12,636 nt of DNA from Stramenopiles sp. TOSAG23-3 (lineage: Eukaryota; Sar): contig LT642674.1 of the NCBI GenBank assembly GCA_900128585.1, positions 1 through 12,636 of the forward strand, read 5' to 3'. Below are positions 1 through 6,774 of this stretch, one piece after another. Under the pieces are notes generated by a model. It was not told where the DNA came from. It was given only the letters and a program-made list of their open reading frames with translations, and did no database searches. The number at the start of each line of letters is the position of its first letter. Within the stretch, counting starts at the first letter, position 1. The translations under genes were made by a program, and so were the position numbers.

Positions 1-79
1 GAGCAGTGTGCAATTTGGTGTGTTAAAAAGTGGAAACTGTCGTTTGCAAACTTGAGAGACGGTGGGGTTATTCAACAGG
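1..79 (+). repeat. 79-nt exact direct repeat, left copy
   Basis: Positions 1-79 are identical to 1672-1750, including every synonymous site. The offset is 1671 nt, exactly 557 codons, so the copies are in frame. The end of unit 1 (about 880-936) differs from this sequence at many wobble sites, so the left fragment is the end of a unit-2-type domain. Confidence 0.95.
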
Positions 80-1824
80 CCCCTGTTATCCACTCCAGAC
101 CTTCGGCGATGGCGAATGTCGGCGGGTTACCAACGAGTGTGCCTGTGGCAGATGTTGTTACGTTGGAGCAAGTCCCGTCACTTCCATACGATACAATCGT
201 GCTGGGTGTAGGGGGGGCGTACATGAAAGGCAAAAACGATGGAGAGTTTATGAAAGCGTGCCCGTACTCTGCAAGCGTAGAGATGGCTATGATTGACATG
301 GGAATATCGTATAAGCTTATTCGAACACACCTTTTGGCACTGGAGAAAGAGGCTTGGTTTATAAATCTGCACCCAAAAGGGAAACCTTCCACGCCAATGC
401 TGTGGAGCCATGGACGGTGGGTGTTCGATACTTTGCCAATTTTGGATGAATTGATGAAACGTTTTCCAGAGCGTAACCACGAGGCGGTTCATGTGTTAAA
501 AGAGAATTGCAATGCACGCGGTACACTAAGGAGCGGTCCGTTGACTAAATTTGCAGGATCAGTGAATGGTAGTGCAGAGGAGTCAACGCACCGTGCGTCG
601 GTGGAGAACGCCCTTCGACCGTTTGTGGACACTTTAAGCCGAAGCAATTATCTAGGCGGGAACAGTATAAGCTTTTCGGATTGTCATTTTTCTCAACAGG
701 TAGCGTCTGCCGCTGGTTTAATTTGGTATTTGAAGCAAGTGGATATAATTGGAGAACGCCCGGCTTTGAAAGCGTACTACGATCGTTTGGCCGTGCACCC
801 TGCGTACAAAAACTCTCGTGGACCAAACAGCATACGGAATACAAAAGAGGGCATTCGTGAGTTGGAGCAAGATTATAGCGAGCAATGCGCGCATTGGTGC
901 GTGAAGAAGTGGAATTTGAATTTTGCAAACCTGAAGCACCCTGTGCCGGACGTAGTGACGTTGGAGCAAGTGCGCGGTCTGCCTTACGATACTATTGTTC
1001 TTGGTGTAGGAGGGGCGTACATGAAGGGTTCGGGAGAGTTTATGAAAGCTTGTCCGTACTCTGCAAGTGTAGAAATGGCAATGTGCGACATGCAGATTCC
1101 GTACAAATTGATTCAGACTCACCTGTTGGCGTTGGAAAAAGAGCCTTGGTTTGTTGCACTTCATCCTAAAGGAAAACCATCAACACCAATGCTGTGGAGC
1201 CATGGCCGTTGGATATTCGATACCCTTCCTATTTTGGATGAATTGATGCGACGTTACCCGGAGCGACAGCACCACGCGGTGCACGTATTGAAGGAGAATT
1301 GCGATGCCCGAGGCACACTTCGAAGCGGACCAATGACAAAGTTTGCGGGCTCCGTGGATGGAAGCGCGGAGGAGTCCCAGCAACGGGTTGCATTGGAGAA
1401 CGCTCTTCGACCGTTTGTGGATCGTTTGACCCAAGGCAAATATTTGGGTGGCGACACACTTAGTTTTTCGGATTGTCATTTTTCTCAGCAGCTGGCGTCT
1501 GCGGCTGGACTGGTGCATTTCTTAAAGGGTGTCGATATTATCGGGGAGCGTCCCATACTGAAGGCGTATTACGAGCGGTTGTGGAAGTTACCATGTTACA
1601 AACAATCCCGTGGTCCGAACGCTATTCGTGACAACGAATTTGGTATCCGAGAGTTGGAGCGTGATTACAGTGAGCAGTGTGCAATTTGGTGTGTTAAAAA
1701 GTGGAAACTGTCGTTTGCAAACTTGAGAGACGGTGGGGTTATTCAACAGGTATTCAACAGGTACCTGTGCATAGGCAGGGCTTGTCATTTAGTGGCAATG
1801 TCGGGGTTTCAGTTCAGCCCATAG
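1..1824 (+). CDS. Tandem dehydroascorbate-reductase/GST-like domain protein (5' partial)
   Basis: The frame is open to the left edge, so the true start lies outside the window. The first 18 codons are the tail of a domain (EQCAIWCVKKW...), followed by a 33-residue linker and two complete domains at 151-936 and 949-1728. By hand alignment the two domains are about 80% identical over about 262 residues. Each has a thioredoxin-like N-terminal half with the redox motif CPYS (Cys codons at 259-261 and 1051-1053), a glutaredoxin/GST-type segment (WF..LHPKGKPSTPMLW), and an all-helical GST C-terminal half (YLGG...SFSDCHFSQQ). This matches plant DHAR/CLIC-type GSTs, which reduce dehydroascorbate with glutathione. 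The unit is longer than the usual 210-residue DHAR and ends with a conserved CxxxC-KKW extension. After 1749 the frame runs 24 codons to a stop at 1822-1824. I infer that this short tail is an artefact of the 11-nt duplication and that the gene continues into the coiled-coil frame at 1761. The fold call is strong; the enzymatic activity is inferred. Confidence 0.75.
   Translation, partial: EQCAIWCVKKWKLSFANLRDGGVIQQAPVIHSRPSAMANVGGLPTSVPVADVVTLEQVPSLPYDTIVLGVGGAYMKGKNDGEFMKACPYSASVEMAMIDMGISYKLIRTHLLALEKEAWFINLHPKGKPSTPMLWSHGRWVFDTLPILDELMKRFPERNHEAVHVLKENCNARGTLRSGPLTKFAGSVNGSAEESTHRASVENALRPFVDTLSRSNYLGGNSISFSDCHFSQQVASAAGLIWYLKQVDIIGERPALKAYYDRLAVHPAYKNSRGPNSIRNTKEGIRELEQDYSEQCAHWCVKKWNLNFANLKHPVPDVVTLEQVRGLPYDTIVLGVGGAYMKGSGEFMKACPYSASVEMAMCDMQIPYKLIQTHLLALEKEPWFVALHPKGKPSTPMLWSHGRWIFDTLPILDELMRRYPERQHHAVHVLKENCDARGTLRSGPMTKFAGSVDGSAEESQQRVALENALRPFVDRLTQGKYLGGDTLSFSDCHFSQQLASAAGLVHFLKGVDIIGERPILKAYYERLWKLPCYKQSRGPNAIRDNEFGIRELERDYSEQCAIWCVKKWKLSFANLRDGGVIQQVFNRYLCIGRACHLVAMSGFQFSP
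151..1728 (+). repeat. Two tandem DHAR-like domain repeats
   Basis: Unit 1 (151-936) and unit 2 (949-1728) are in-frame copies with a start-to-start period of 798 nt, joined by a very short linker (KHPVP). Protein identity is about 80% by eye, but synonymous positions are heavily diverged. This indicates an old duplication kept by purifying selection. Both units keep the CPYS redox motif, the KGKPSTPMLW loop and the FSDCHFSQQ motif. Confidence 0.85.
1672..1750 (+). repeat. 79-nt exact direct repeat, right copy
   Basis: This is the partner of 1-79. Identity stops exactly where the 11-nt tandem duplication begins its second copy. A recent duplication of a two-domain block, gene conversion, or a repeat-driven contig end could each produce this pattern. 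Confidence 0.95.
1741..1762 (+). repeat. 11-nt tandem duplication at the frame switch
   Basis: The unit ATTCAACAGGT occurs twice in a row (1741-1751 and 1752-1762). Removing one copy puts the DHAR-like domains and the coiled-coil/Gln-rich part in one continuous frame. The skipped segment 1750-1760 also starts with GT and ends with AG. A 29-nt GT...AG alternative (1750-1778) would restore the frame as well. A real frameshift, an assembly error or a tiny intron are all possible. Confidence 0.85.
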
Positions 1825-3239
1825 TTGCGGGTAGCTTCGATAAAGAATCACAACTGCGAGCAGAGAGAGTGAGGCAGGAATTGACCCTGAAATTCAAACG
1901 GGATCAGGTAGAAAATGATCGAAGGTTAAAGGAAGAATTATTGCTTAAACAGCAAGAAATGGAACGAAAGATGGAGATTCAGAACAGAGATGCTGAACGT
2001 CGGTTTTCCGAAAGACAGCGGCAGTTAGAAGCAAAGATGGAGATGCAGGCATTTGAGCACAGAAGGAAATTGCTTGAATTCTCGTCTCTGGAGCAGAAAA
2101 TAAAAGAGAGGGAAGAGCAGCTCGCGTTTGAGCAGCAGAGGAAGGAACGAGAAGCGCTAACAAAAATGGAAATGATGGAAGAGCGGCTTCAGCGATGGGA
2201 GAATAGTCTGTCTGCTAGCAATGGTTTGTCAGGGGCAAATAAGATCAATAGTAATGCTAACGGAAGCAACAGCCAAGGAACGATGAACAATGGGCCAGGC
2301 GGAAGCAACATGAATGCGATTGCTAGCAACCAGGGTAACAACTTTGGAAACTCTGCTGGTATAAATGACTCACAAAACGCGAACAACGGGTGGGGACGCC
2401 AGGCCGAACAACAGGCAACGCAACAGTCGCATTTCCGGCATGGACAAATGCAGCAGCAGTCTCAGCAACAGCAACATCAGAACCCGCCGGACCAAAATTA
2501 TCACTTCCAGCAACGAAATTTTGAGCAACCCCAAGAACAGCCTGGCCAATTTCAATACCAGTCGCAACATGGACAGGGGCAACCACAGCAGCAGCAGTCG
2601 CAACAGCAGCAACAACACCAGGAGCGGCCAGGGTTTCAACAACAAGGAGTGCAGAATTATCAGCAGCAGCAGCAACAACAACAACCTCCGCGGCAACAAC
2701 CTCCGCCGCAACAACCTCCGCCGCAACAGCAGAGTTGGCAGCAGCAACAAGAGCCCCCGCCGCAACAACCTCCGCCGCAACAGCAGAGTTGGCAGCAGCA
2801 GCAGCAACCCCCTCCGCAGCAGAGTTGGCAGCAGCAGCAGCAGCAGCAACAACAACCTCCTCCGCAGCAGAGTTGGCAGCAGCAGCGACAACAGCCCCCG
2901 CAACAGCAGCCGCCCCCACAACAACAGCAACAGCCACCCCCACAGCAACAGCAGCAGCCAGCATGGCAGAATGGCCAAAACCAAGGCTGGCAACAGCCCC
3001 CACCTCAAAATTATGGTTCGTACAATCAAACGCCTCAGAATAACCAGCAAGCGCAGTATCAGCAACCGCCACCGATACAGCAACAATATCAACAGCCCCC
3101 AATGCAGCCGCAGTACCAAACTCCTCCTGCTCAACCGCAGTCGCCACAAAAATCTCAAGGTGGGTTCACCCCGACGTTGACCCCTGTAGCAACTGCCCCC
3201 CCGGCCGACGACGAGTCCGAAGAAGGGTTTTGTTTGTGA
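1761..3239 (+). CDS. Coiled-coil and Gln/Pro-rich C-terminal part of the same gene
   Basis: This frame encodes about 492 residues. Residues from about 1833 to 2220 nt form a highly charged coiled coil (Glu/Lys/Arg/Gln-rich, for example LKEELLLKQQEMERKME). An Asn/Gly/Ser-rich stretch follows to about 2400, and then a Gln/Pro-rich tail with SWQQQQ repeats to about 3170. The acidic end is DDESEEGFCL. The first residues (VPVH...GNVGV) resemble the linker after the earlier domain (APVIH...ANVGG at 79-135). This means the frame continues from CAG at 1747-1749 once 1750-1760 is skipped. An ATG in this frame at 1701 exists, but the codons between 1701 and 1749 are an out-of-frame reading of the domain tail, so I do not accept it as the start. 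The composition suggests a scaffold or condensate-forming tail; that role is inference. I know of no named family with this architecture. Confidence 0.7.
   Translation, partial: VPVHRQGLSFSGNVGVSVQPIVAGSFDKESQLRAERVRQELTLKFKRDQVENDRRLKEELLLKQQEMERKMEIQNRDAERRFSERQRQLEAKMEMQAFEHRRKLLEFSSLEQKIKEREEQLAFEQQRKEREALTKMEMMEERLQRWENSLSASNGLSGANKINSNANGSNSQGTMNNGPGGSNMNAIASNQGNNFGNSAGINDSQNANNGWGRQAEQQATQQSHFRHGQMQQQSQQQQHQNPPDQNYHFQQRNFEQPQEQPGQFQYQSQHGQGQPQQQQSQQQQQHQERPGFQQQGVQNYQQQQQQQQPPRQQPPPQQPPPQQQSWQQQQEPPPQQPPPQQQSWQQQQQPPPQQSWQQQQQQQQQPPPQQSWQQQRQQPPQQQPPPQQQQQPPPQQQQQPAWQNGQNQGWQQPPPQNYGSYNQTPQNNQQAQYQQPPPIQQQYQQPPMQPQYQTPPAQPQSPQKSQGGFTPTLTPVATAPPADDESEEGFCL
2640..2960 (+). repeat. CAG/CAA- and CCN-rich minisatellite coding Gln/Pro repeats
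   Basis: The tail is built from degenerate repeats of PPPQQ and SWQQQQ blocks. A clear 54-nt (18-codon) unit starts near 2708 and repeats near 2762, followed by shorter derivatives around 2815 and 2866. CAG and CAA codons are mixed, so this is not a pure triplet expansion. The period is a multiple of three, so copy-number change would keep the frame. Confidence 0.8.
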
Positions 3240-3259
3240 AAAGTGACATTACCAGTATG

Positions 3260-3294
3260 ATATCATATGATAATGATAACATATCATATGATAT
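3260..3294. repeat. Double palindrome / hairpin downstream of the stop codon
   Basis: The self-complementary motif ATATCATATGATA occurs at 3260-3272 and again at 3281-3293, separated by 8 nt. The copies can pair with each other as a 13-bp stem with an 8-nt loop, and each copy is nearly palindromic itself. It begins 21 nt after the Gln-rich gene's stop, so it would lie in its 3' UTR. Confidence 0.7.
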
Positions 3295-3564
3295 TAAAAT
3301 TTAGAATAGAGAGAGCATTTAATTTTATTATTTGAAGAACTTTTATGATAGCTTATATATAATAAAATGAGAGTCTTAAAACATACTATATATTTTGGTT
3401 TTTTTAATAATAATTAAAGAAATTCTAAAACAATTACGCCGCTGCTTTGAAAATCACACAAGGAATGAGTCACTTAGCTTATGTGTCAGATACCGCTCCG
3501 GATAGTTCATGGACTCCACTTTAAAAAAAAATGATTGACAATCATCAATGAGACGAAATTACAG

Positions 3565-3600
3565 TTTAATTACTTAAATAACAGCCAATTTTCTTGTTTT
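3565..3600 (+). repeat. 36-nt direct repeat, copy 1
   Basis: The AT-rich sequence beginning TTTAATTACTTAAATAACAG and ending CTTGTTTT recurs at 3827-3863 with one inserted A. The pair brackets a 226-nt segment containing the relic coding stretch. Confidence 0.8.
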
Positions 3601-3601
3601 G

Positions 3602-3781
3602 AGTGAGACACCGGACGAGGAAGTTGATTATGGGTCATCTGGAAGCATTGCTAATCCACCTACCGATTCAGATTATGAATGGAGTACAATTGAGAATGAT
3701 AGTCAACACTAAGTGACAAGGGCATATCGATTAGTAAAACCAAAAGGGCAAAGAAAGTTCGAAGTACATGAAGGAATGTAA
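3602..3781 (+). pseudogene. Short coding-like relic with in-frame stop
   Basis: One frame reads 36 codons of acidic, protein-like sequence (SETPDEEVDYGSSG... to ...ENDSQH), meets TAA at 3710-3712, and then reads another 22 plausible codons (VTRAYRLVKPKGQRKFEV...) to TAA at 3779. The base composition is richer in GC than the flanks. No ATG or upstream exon is visible. I do not recognise the family. It may be the end of a decayed gene or mobile element, or a 3' exon of an unseen gene. Confidence 0.3.
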
Positions 3782-3826
3782 ACCTCGAATGTTTAAATTC
3801 AGAGTTCAGTTCGGCAGTACATTAAT

Positions 3827-3863
3827 TTTAATTACTTAAAATAACAGCCAATTTTCTTGTTTT
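3827..3863 (+). repeat. 37-nt direct repeat, copy 2
   Basis: This is the second copy of the repeat at 3565-3600, differing by a single inserted A. A weaker third copy (AGCCAATTTTTTG core) follows at 3871-3891 and runs up to the stop of the ATP-grasp gene. Confidence 0.8.
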
Positions 3864-3893
3864 TAAAAGAATAGCCAATTTTTTGTTTTTTAA

Positions 3894-4262
3894 TTAATTT
3901 TCTTCTTGCTTCAATTCCAACGCAACGAAGTAGTCTCGGATAAACTCAAAGTATGCATCTTGGTCAAAGTCACCGCGAAAAAAGTTACAACTGAAGTTGC
4001 CTTCTAACAAAAGCATGCCATCGTTTTCAGTAAACGCTACGTCCCAGCCGCACAGCGGCACATGGGGAATTAGCCGCAAATGCGCGTCCCGGACGAAGTC
4101 CATCATCTCTTTCATGTTGGGGATCACGTTTCCGGTAATCTTCGTGTTGTTGTCCGGGTGGTGGGTGTAGTTGTGCTCCGACACCCACGGGGTCGTGAAC
4201 ACTTTCGAAAACCCCCGCTGGTACCAGTGTACGTTGGTTGTGCCACGCTTTATCTCTCCCTG
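3894..4262 (-). CDS. ATP-grasp protein, C-terminal part in shifted frame
   Basis: This frame supplies the end of the ATP-grasp fold: QGEIKRGTTNVHWYQRGFSK, then HHPDNNTKITGNVIPNM, then the metal/ATP-binding motif CGWDVAFTENDGMLLLEGNF, in which GWDVA and LLEGN are family signatures. It ends ELKQEEN at 3894. It follows the N-terminal part with no gap if one extra nucleotide is supplied in the C4 run at 4262-4265 (read on the minus strand). No good ATG precedes it, so it is not an independent gene. A one-base deletion, a sequencing error or, less likely, a -1 ribosomal frameshift just before the stop could explain it. Confidence 0.75.
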   Translation of the reverse strand, partial: QGEIKRGTTNVHWYQRGFSKVFTTPWVSEHNYTHHPDNNTKITGNVIPNMKEMMDFVRDAHLRLIPHVPLCGWDVAFTENDGMLLLEGNFSCNFFRGDFDQDAYFEFIRDYFVALELKQEEN

Positions 4263-5287
4263 GGGTGAACATTGAAGAGGATCGCGGAATGGTCCGTCTT
4301 CGCGTTTGTTCTACCGGCGCGCCAAACGCACGATAGCGCCTGGATGTCATCTATCATGATCGGTTTGTTCTTCAATTTCCCCGGCAGCCCCCGGAGCCCC
4401 CCCCGGGAGGCGCTGATGATTCGAAACGTGGACAGCGGCGCGTTTTTCGGAAGCATCGACTTTAAAAACGGCCCGTTGTCGAGCTTTCGCTGTATAATCC
4501 AGTCCCCGCCCACGCTGGCATTCTTGAAGCTCTCAAATCCCAACCCACCCTCTTCGTTCCTATGTTTGCACACGATGCCCGACATCTTCATGTAGGGTGT
4601 CACAGCGACGTTCTTCCTCTCCGCCTCCAACAAAAATTCCCATTTGTCTTCCAAACGGTAGTCTTTGTTGCCGGTCACACCCGCGTGAAGGGTTGCAATG
4701 CGGCAGTTGAGCCGCCAAAAGCTGAACCAGTCCTGGGGGGCGACTAGCTGCTCAACGAAGCTGTCGGCTGTCTTTCGAACGCCCTGAAGCTTTCCAGCGT
4801 TCAGGGCAGCCACGAGCGCGCACGCTGGGTATACTGCGACGATGAAGAGGAAGGTCAGGATTTTCGAGTGCGCGAACGTGCTCAACGGAATCCCTGTGCC
4901 GGGGAGCGCAACGTCTCTCAAATTTTTCACCATGTCATCCTGAAAGGTGCCATTCCTGTAGTGGGGTTTGCTCCACAAACTGAAAATGATCGACAGGGAG
5001 TAAACGTGGCACCGTGAGTGCAAACTGCCTGGAAAGTGCGGGCAGTCTCGGAACGTTCCCCCTTGGACCCAAAAGTAGTAGAGGGCACTGTAGTATTCTG
5101 CCAACGCACGAAATGTGCGGTTGATGGCGCCCTTGTTTTTTTGGGACAACATCGCGTACGCGACCGCGGAGAGCACCATGGCACCCCCCGCGACGTATCC
5201 CACGACCACGGTGGACGACACGATAACGTTCGTGGCAAGCTTCCCCACCCTTAGCGTTTCGTGCGGTAACATTTGAAGCAACGACAT
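4250..5287 (-). CDS. Sugar-transfer-type ATP-grasp protein, N-terminal part (frameshifted)
   Basis: The ATG at 5287 opens a 345-residue frame. Residues 20-46 and 142-163 are hydrophobic and likely membrane-spanning. From about 205 the sequence follows the sugar-transfer-associated ATP-grasp family: GNKDYRLEDKWEF, then a glycine-rich ATP loop (VCKHRNEEGGLGFESF, 239-254), then IIQRKLDNGPFLKSMLPKNAPLSTFRI at 264-290, cut here as family-typical. The frame breaks after AILFNVHP at 335-342 and stops at 4250-4252. The missing C-terminal part continues directly in another frame. The family forms amide- or ester-type bonds using ATP and is predicted to act in cell-surface polysaccharide or lipid-linked sugar biosynthesis. 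The membrane segments suggest an ER or Golgi location, which is inference. The gene is divergent from the one at 6775. Confidence 0.7.
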   Translation of the reverse strand: MSLLQMLPHETLRVGKLATNVIVSSTVVVGYVAGGAMVLSAVAYAMLSQKNKGAINRTFRALAEYYSALYYFWVQGGTFRDCPHFPGSLHSRCHVYSLSIIFSLWSKPHYRNGTFQDDMVKNLRDVALPGTGIPLSTFAHSKILTFLFIVAVYPACALVAALNAGKLQGVRKTADSFVEQLVAPQDWFSFWRLNCRIATLHAGVTGNKDYRLEDKWEFLLEAERKNVAVTPYMKMSGIVCKHRNEEGGLGFESFKNASVGGDWIIQRKLDNGPFLKSMLPKNAPLSTFRIISASRGGLRGLPGKLKNKPIMIDDIQALSCVWRAGRTNAKTDHSAILFNVHPRER

Positions 5288-5674
5288 AATGGTGCAATAG
5301 AGTTGTACACAACCAAAACTACTATTTACAAAACTGCTGTAATTGATTGATTAATGCGTTGTAGGTTTGTGCTTTTACCTATATTTTTTTTACCTATAAA
5401 TGAAAAAAGAATTACTTTCCACTTTTATATCTGAACATTTAATGGAGTACAACGCATTCAATGAAAAGAAATGAAAGTCTCAAAAAAGCACTACTTCTCA
5501 ATATTATTTAATGTAGTACTGGTAGTTCGTTGTTATTATTGATGATGTCTTCTTCTTCTTTCTTCTTTCTTTCTTCTTCTTTTTCTTCTTCTATGTTAAT
5601 ACTATACGGTACCAGATAGGTATTATAAATACAAGTATAACTATAACTTTTTAACTTAAAAAATTAGATTAGCA

Positions 5675-5682
5675 TATAAATA
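5675..5682 (+). promoter_or_regulatory. TATA-box-like sequence
   Basis: TATAAATA is a strong TATA match on the plus strand, in an otherwise non-repetitive stretch ahead of a G/C-containing segment (GGCCTGGCC at 5691-5699). It lies 1.1 kb upstream of the ATG at 6775, so it would serve that gene only with a long or spliced 5' leader. AT-rich DNA gives such matches by chance. Confidence 0.25.
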
Positions 5683-6403
5683 GAGAGAAGGCCTGGCCTG
5701 ATTCGTCATCTAACATACTTTGTTTTTCACCAATGCTATTTATATGTTTTATTTTTTATATTGTTCATTGATCAAAATAGAAGTTCTATTTCCTGTTCTA
5801 TCTGTGTTATTTTAATGCTGAATCCTACTATCCTACTTATTTTTATAAAATTTAAGAATTGTGGTTCTATTTTATCCTTCCTTTTCTTTCTCCTTTTTCT
5901 TCTTCCTTCCTTCCTTTTCTTCTCCTTCCTTTTCCTCCATCTATTTCTGCTTCTTAAATCTTCTTAAAGTTGTTCTGAAGTTCTTAAATAAGTAAGTTCT
6001 AGGAAAAAATGAGAAAATTAGGAAAACTGTTGCTGTGTTCCTGTATTTAATAATAATATTTTTGGTCAAATTCATTGCTTTTTCCTTCTTCTTCGAACAA
6101 TTCTAGAACAATTATTCAAGAAGAAAGTTATTCCAGTTATTAGTCTCTTTCTATTAATACCATGGTACCTTTGGTATTATACGGTACGAACCTGTACTGT
6201 CCTCGTGGTCGTCTAGTTTAAATCCTTAAACCAATTCAAACAAATTCAGGAATATAATACAAATAAGATAATATAGTATATATAATATAGTACTAAATAA
6301 ATCACTTTAGTACCTATATATTATTCTTATTTTAAAGCTTAAAAGCTTTAATTAATCGAAGTGGAAGTGGAGTGCAAGTGCCAGAAGAAAGAAGAAAGAA
6401 GAA

Positions 6404-6455
6404 GATGGAGAATGGAGAATTTGGAGATGGAGAATGGAGAATTTGGAGATGGAGA
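6404..6455 (+). repeat. 22-bp minisatellite, about 2.4 copies
   Basis: A 22-bp unit starting GATGGAGAATGGAG and ending TTTGGA occurs exactly at 6404-6425 and 6426-6447, and an 8-nt partial copy follows. It adjoins a GAA-rich tract. Confidence 0.85.
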
Positions 6456-6710
6456 GAAGAAGATGAAATATTAGTTATATAGTAGAGATAAATATCCGTT
6501 TTAAATTTTTTTTTGTTGTTCGTTCTTCGTTGTGATTGATGATTGATTTTATTTTGTTGTTGAAAAGATATACTACAGTGTATATATACTCTTCTTTTCA
6601 TTCATTCACATGACTAATAAATAATATAATATAGAAATGTATGTCTATATATATATATTTATATCTGTATTGATTTTAACTTTTTAACTTCAATGTTGAT
6701 GATTTTTTTC

Positions 6711-6740
6711 TTTCCTTCTTTTTCTTCTTTTTTGTTTTAG
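6711..6740 (+). promoter_or_regulatory. Possible 3' splice site of a 5'-UTR intron
   Basis: A long pyrimidine tract ends in TTTTAG at 6740, 34 nt before the ATG at 6775, and composition changes abruptly there to GC-richer sequence. This is what an intron acceptor looks like. A simple CT-rich promoter patch is the alternative. The matching donor was not identified. Confidence 0.3.
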
Positions 6741-6774
6741 AACGAGAGTTGAAGCGGGACAGGTTTGTTTTACC

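Larger units (their letters stand above)
3240..3893. other. AT-rich convergent intergenic spacer
   Basis: The spacer lies between two convergent stops (3239 on +, 3894 on -). It holds a palindromic hairpin just after the first stop, AATAAA-like motifs near 3360, a perfect odd palindrome at 3531-3545 (ATGATTG-A-CAATCAT), two copies of a 36-nt AT-rich direct repeat and a short coding-like relic between them. I see no RNA gene. Confidence 0.7.
5288..6774. other. AT-rich divergent spacer with CT-rich microsatellites
   Basis: This 1.49-kb spacer separates two divergent genes and should hold both promoters. It contains TTC/TTTC-rich tracts at about 5548-5592 and 5870-5960, a GAA-rich tract at about 6384-6405, AT dinucleotide runs near 6270-6320 and 6645-6662, and nested palindromes around GGTACC (about 6160-6186). 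Frames inside are low-complexity and unconvincing. No RNA gene was recognised. Confidence 0.65.

Noticed and set aside
1701-1760. ATG-initiated start for the coiled-coil/Gln-rich gene at 1701
   Set aside because: These codons are an out-of-frame reading of the DHAR-like domain tail. The same reading appears at position 30 in the earlier copy of the repeat.
2323-3180. Long Ala/Val-, Leu- and Ser/Asn-rich open frames overlapping the Gln-rich tail on both strands
   Set aside because: They are frame shadows of CAG/CAA/CCN repeats; such repeats lack stops in all frames and give low-complexity peptides.
4250-4265. Programmed ribosomal frameshift in the ATP-grasp gene
   Set aside because: No canonical slippery heptamer or clear downstream pseudoknot is visible. 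A one-base indel in a C run is simpler.
5761-5967. 68-residue Phe/Leu/Ser-rich frame in the divergent spacer
   Set aside because: It is a translation of a CT-rich tract with no codon structure, and no homologous pattern is visible.
6332-6601. 89-residue minus-strand frame
   Set aside because: It translates GAA and minisatellite repeats, is Ser/Phe/Lys-rich and has no recognisable motif.
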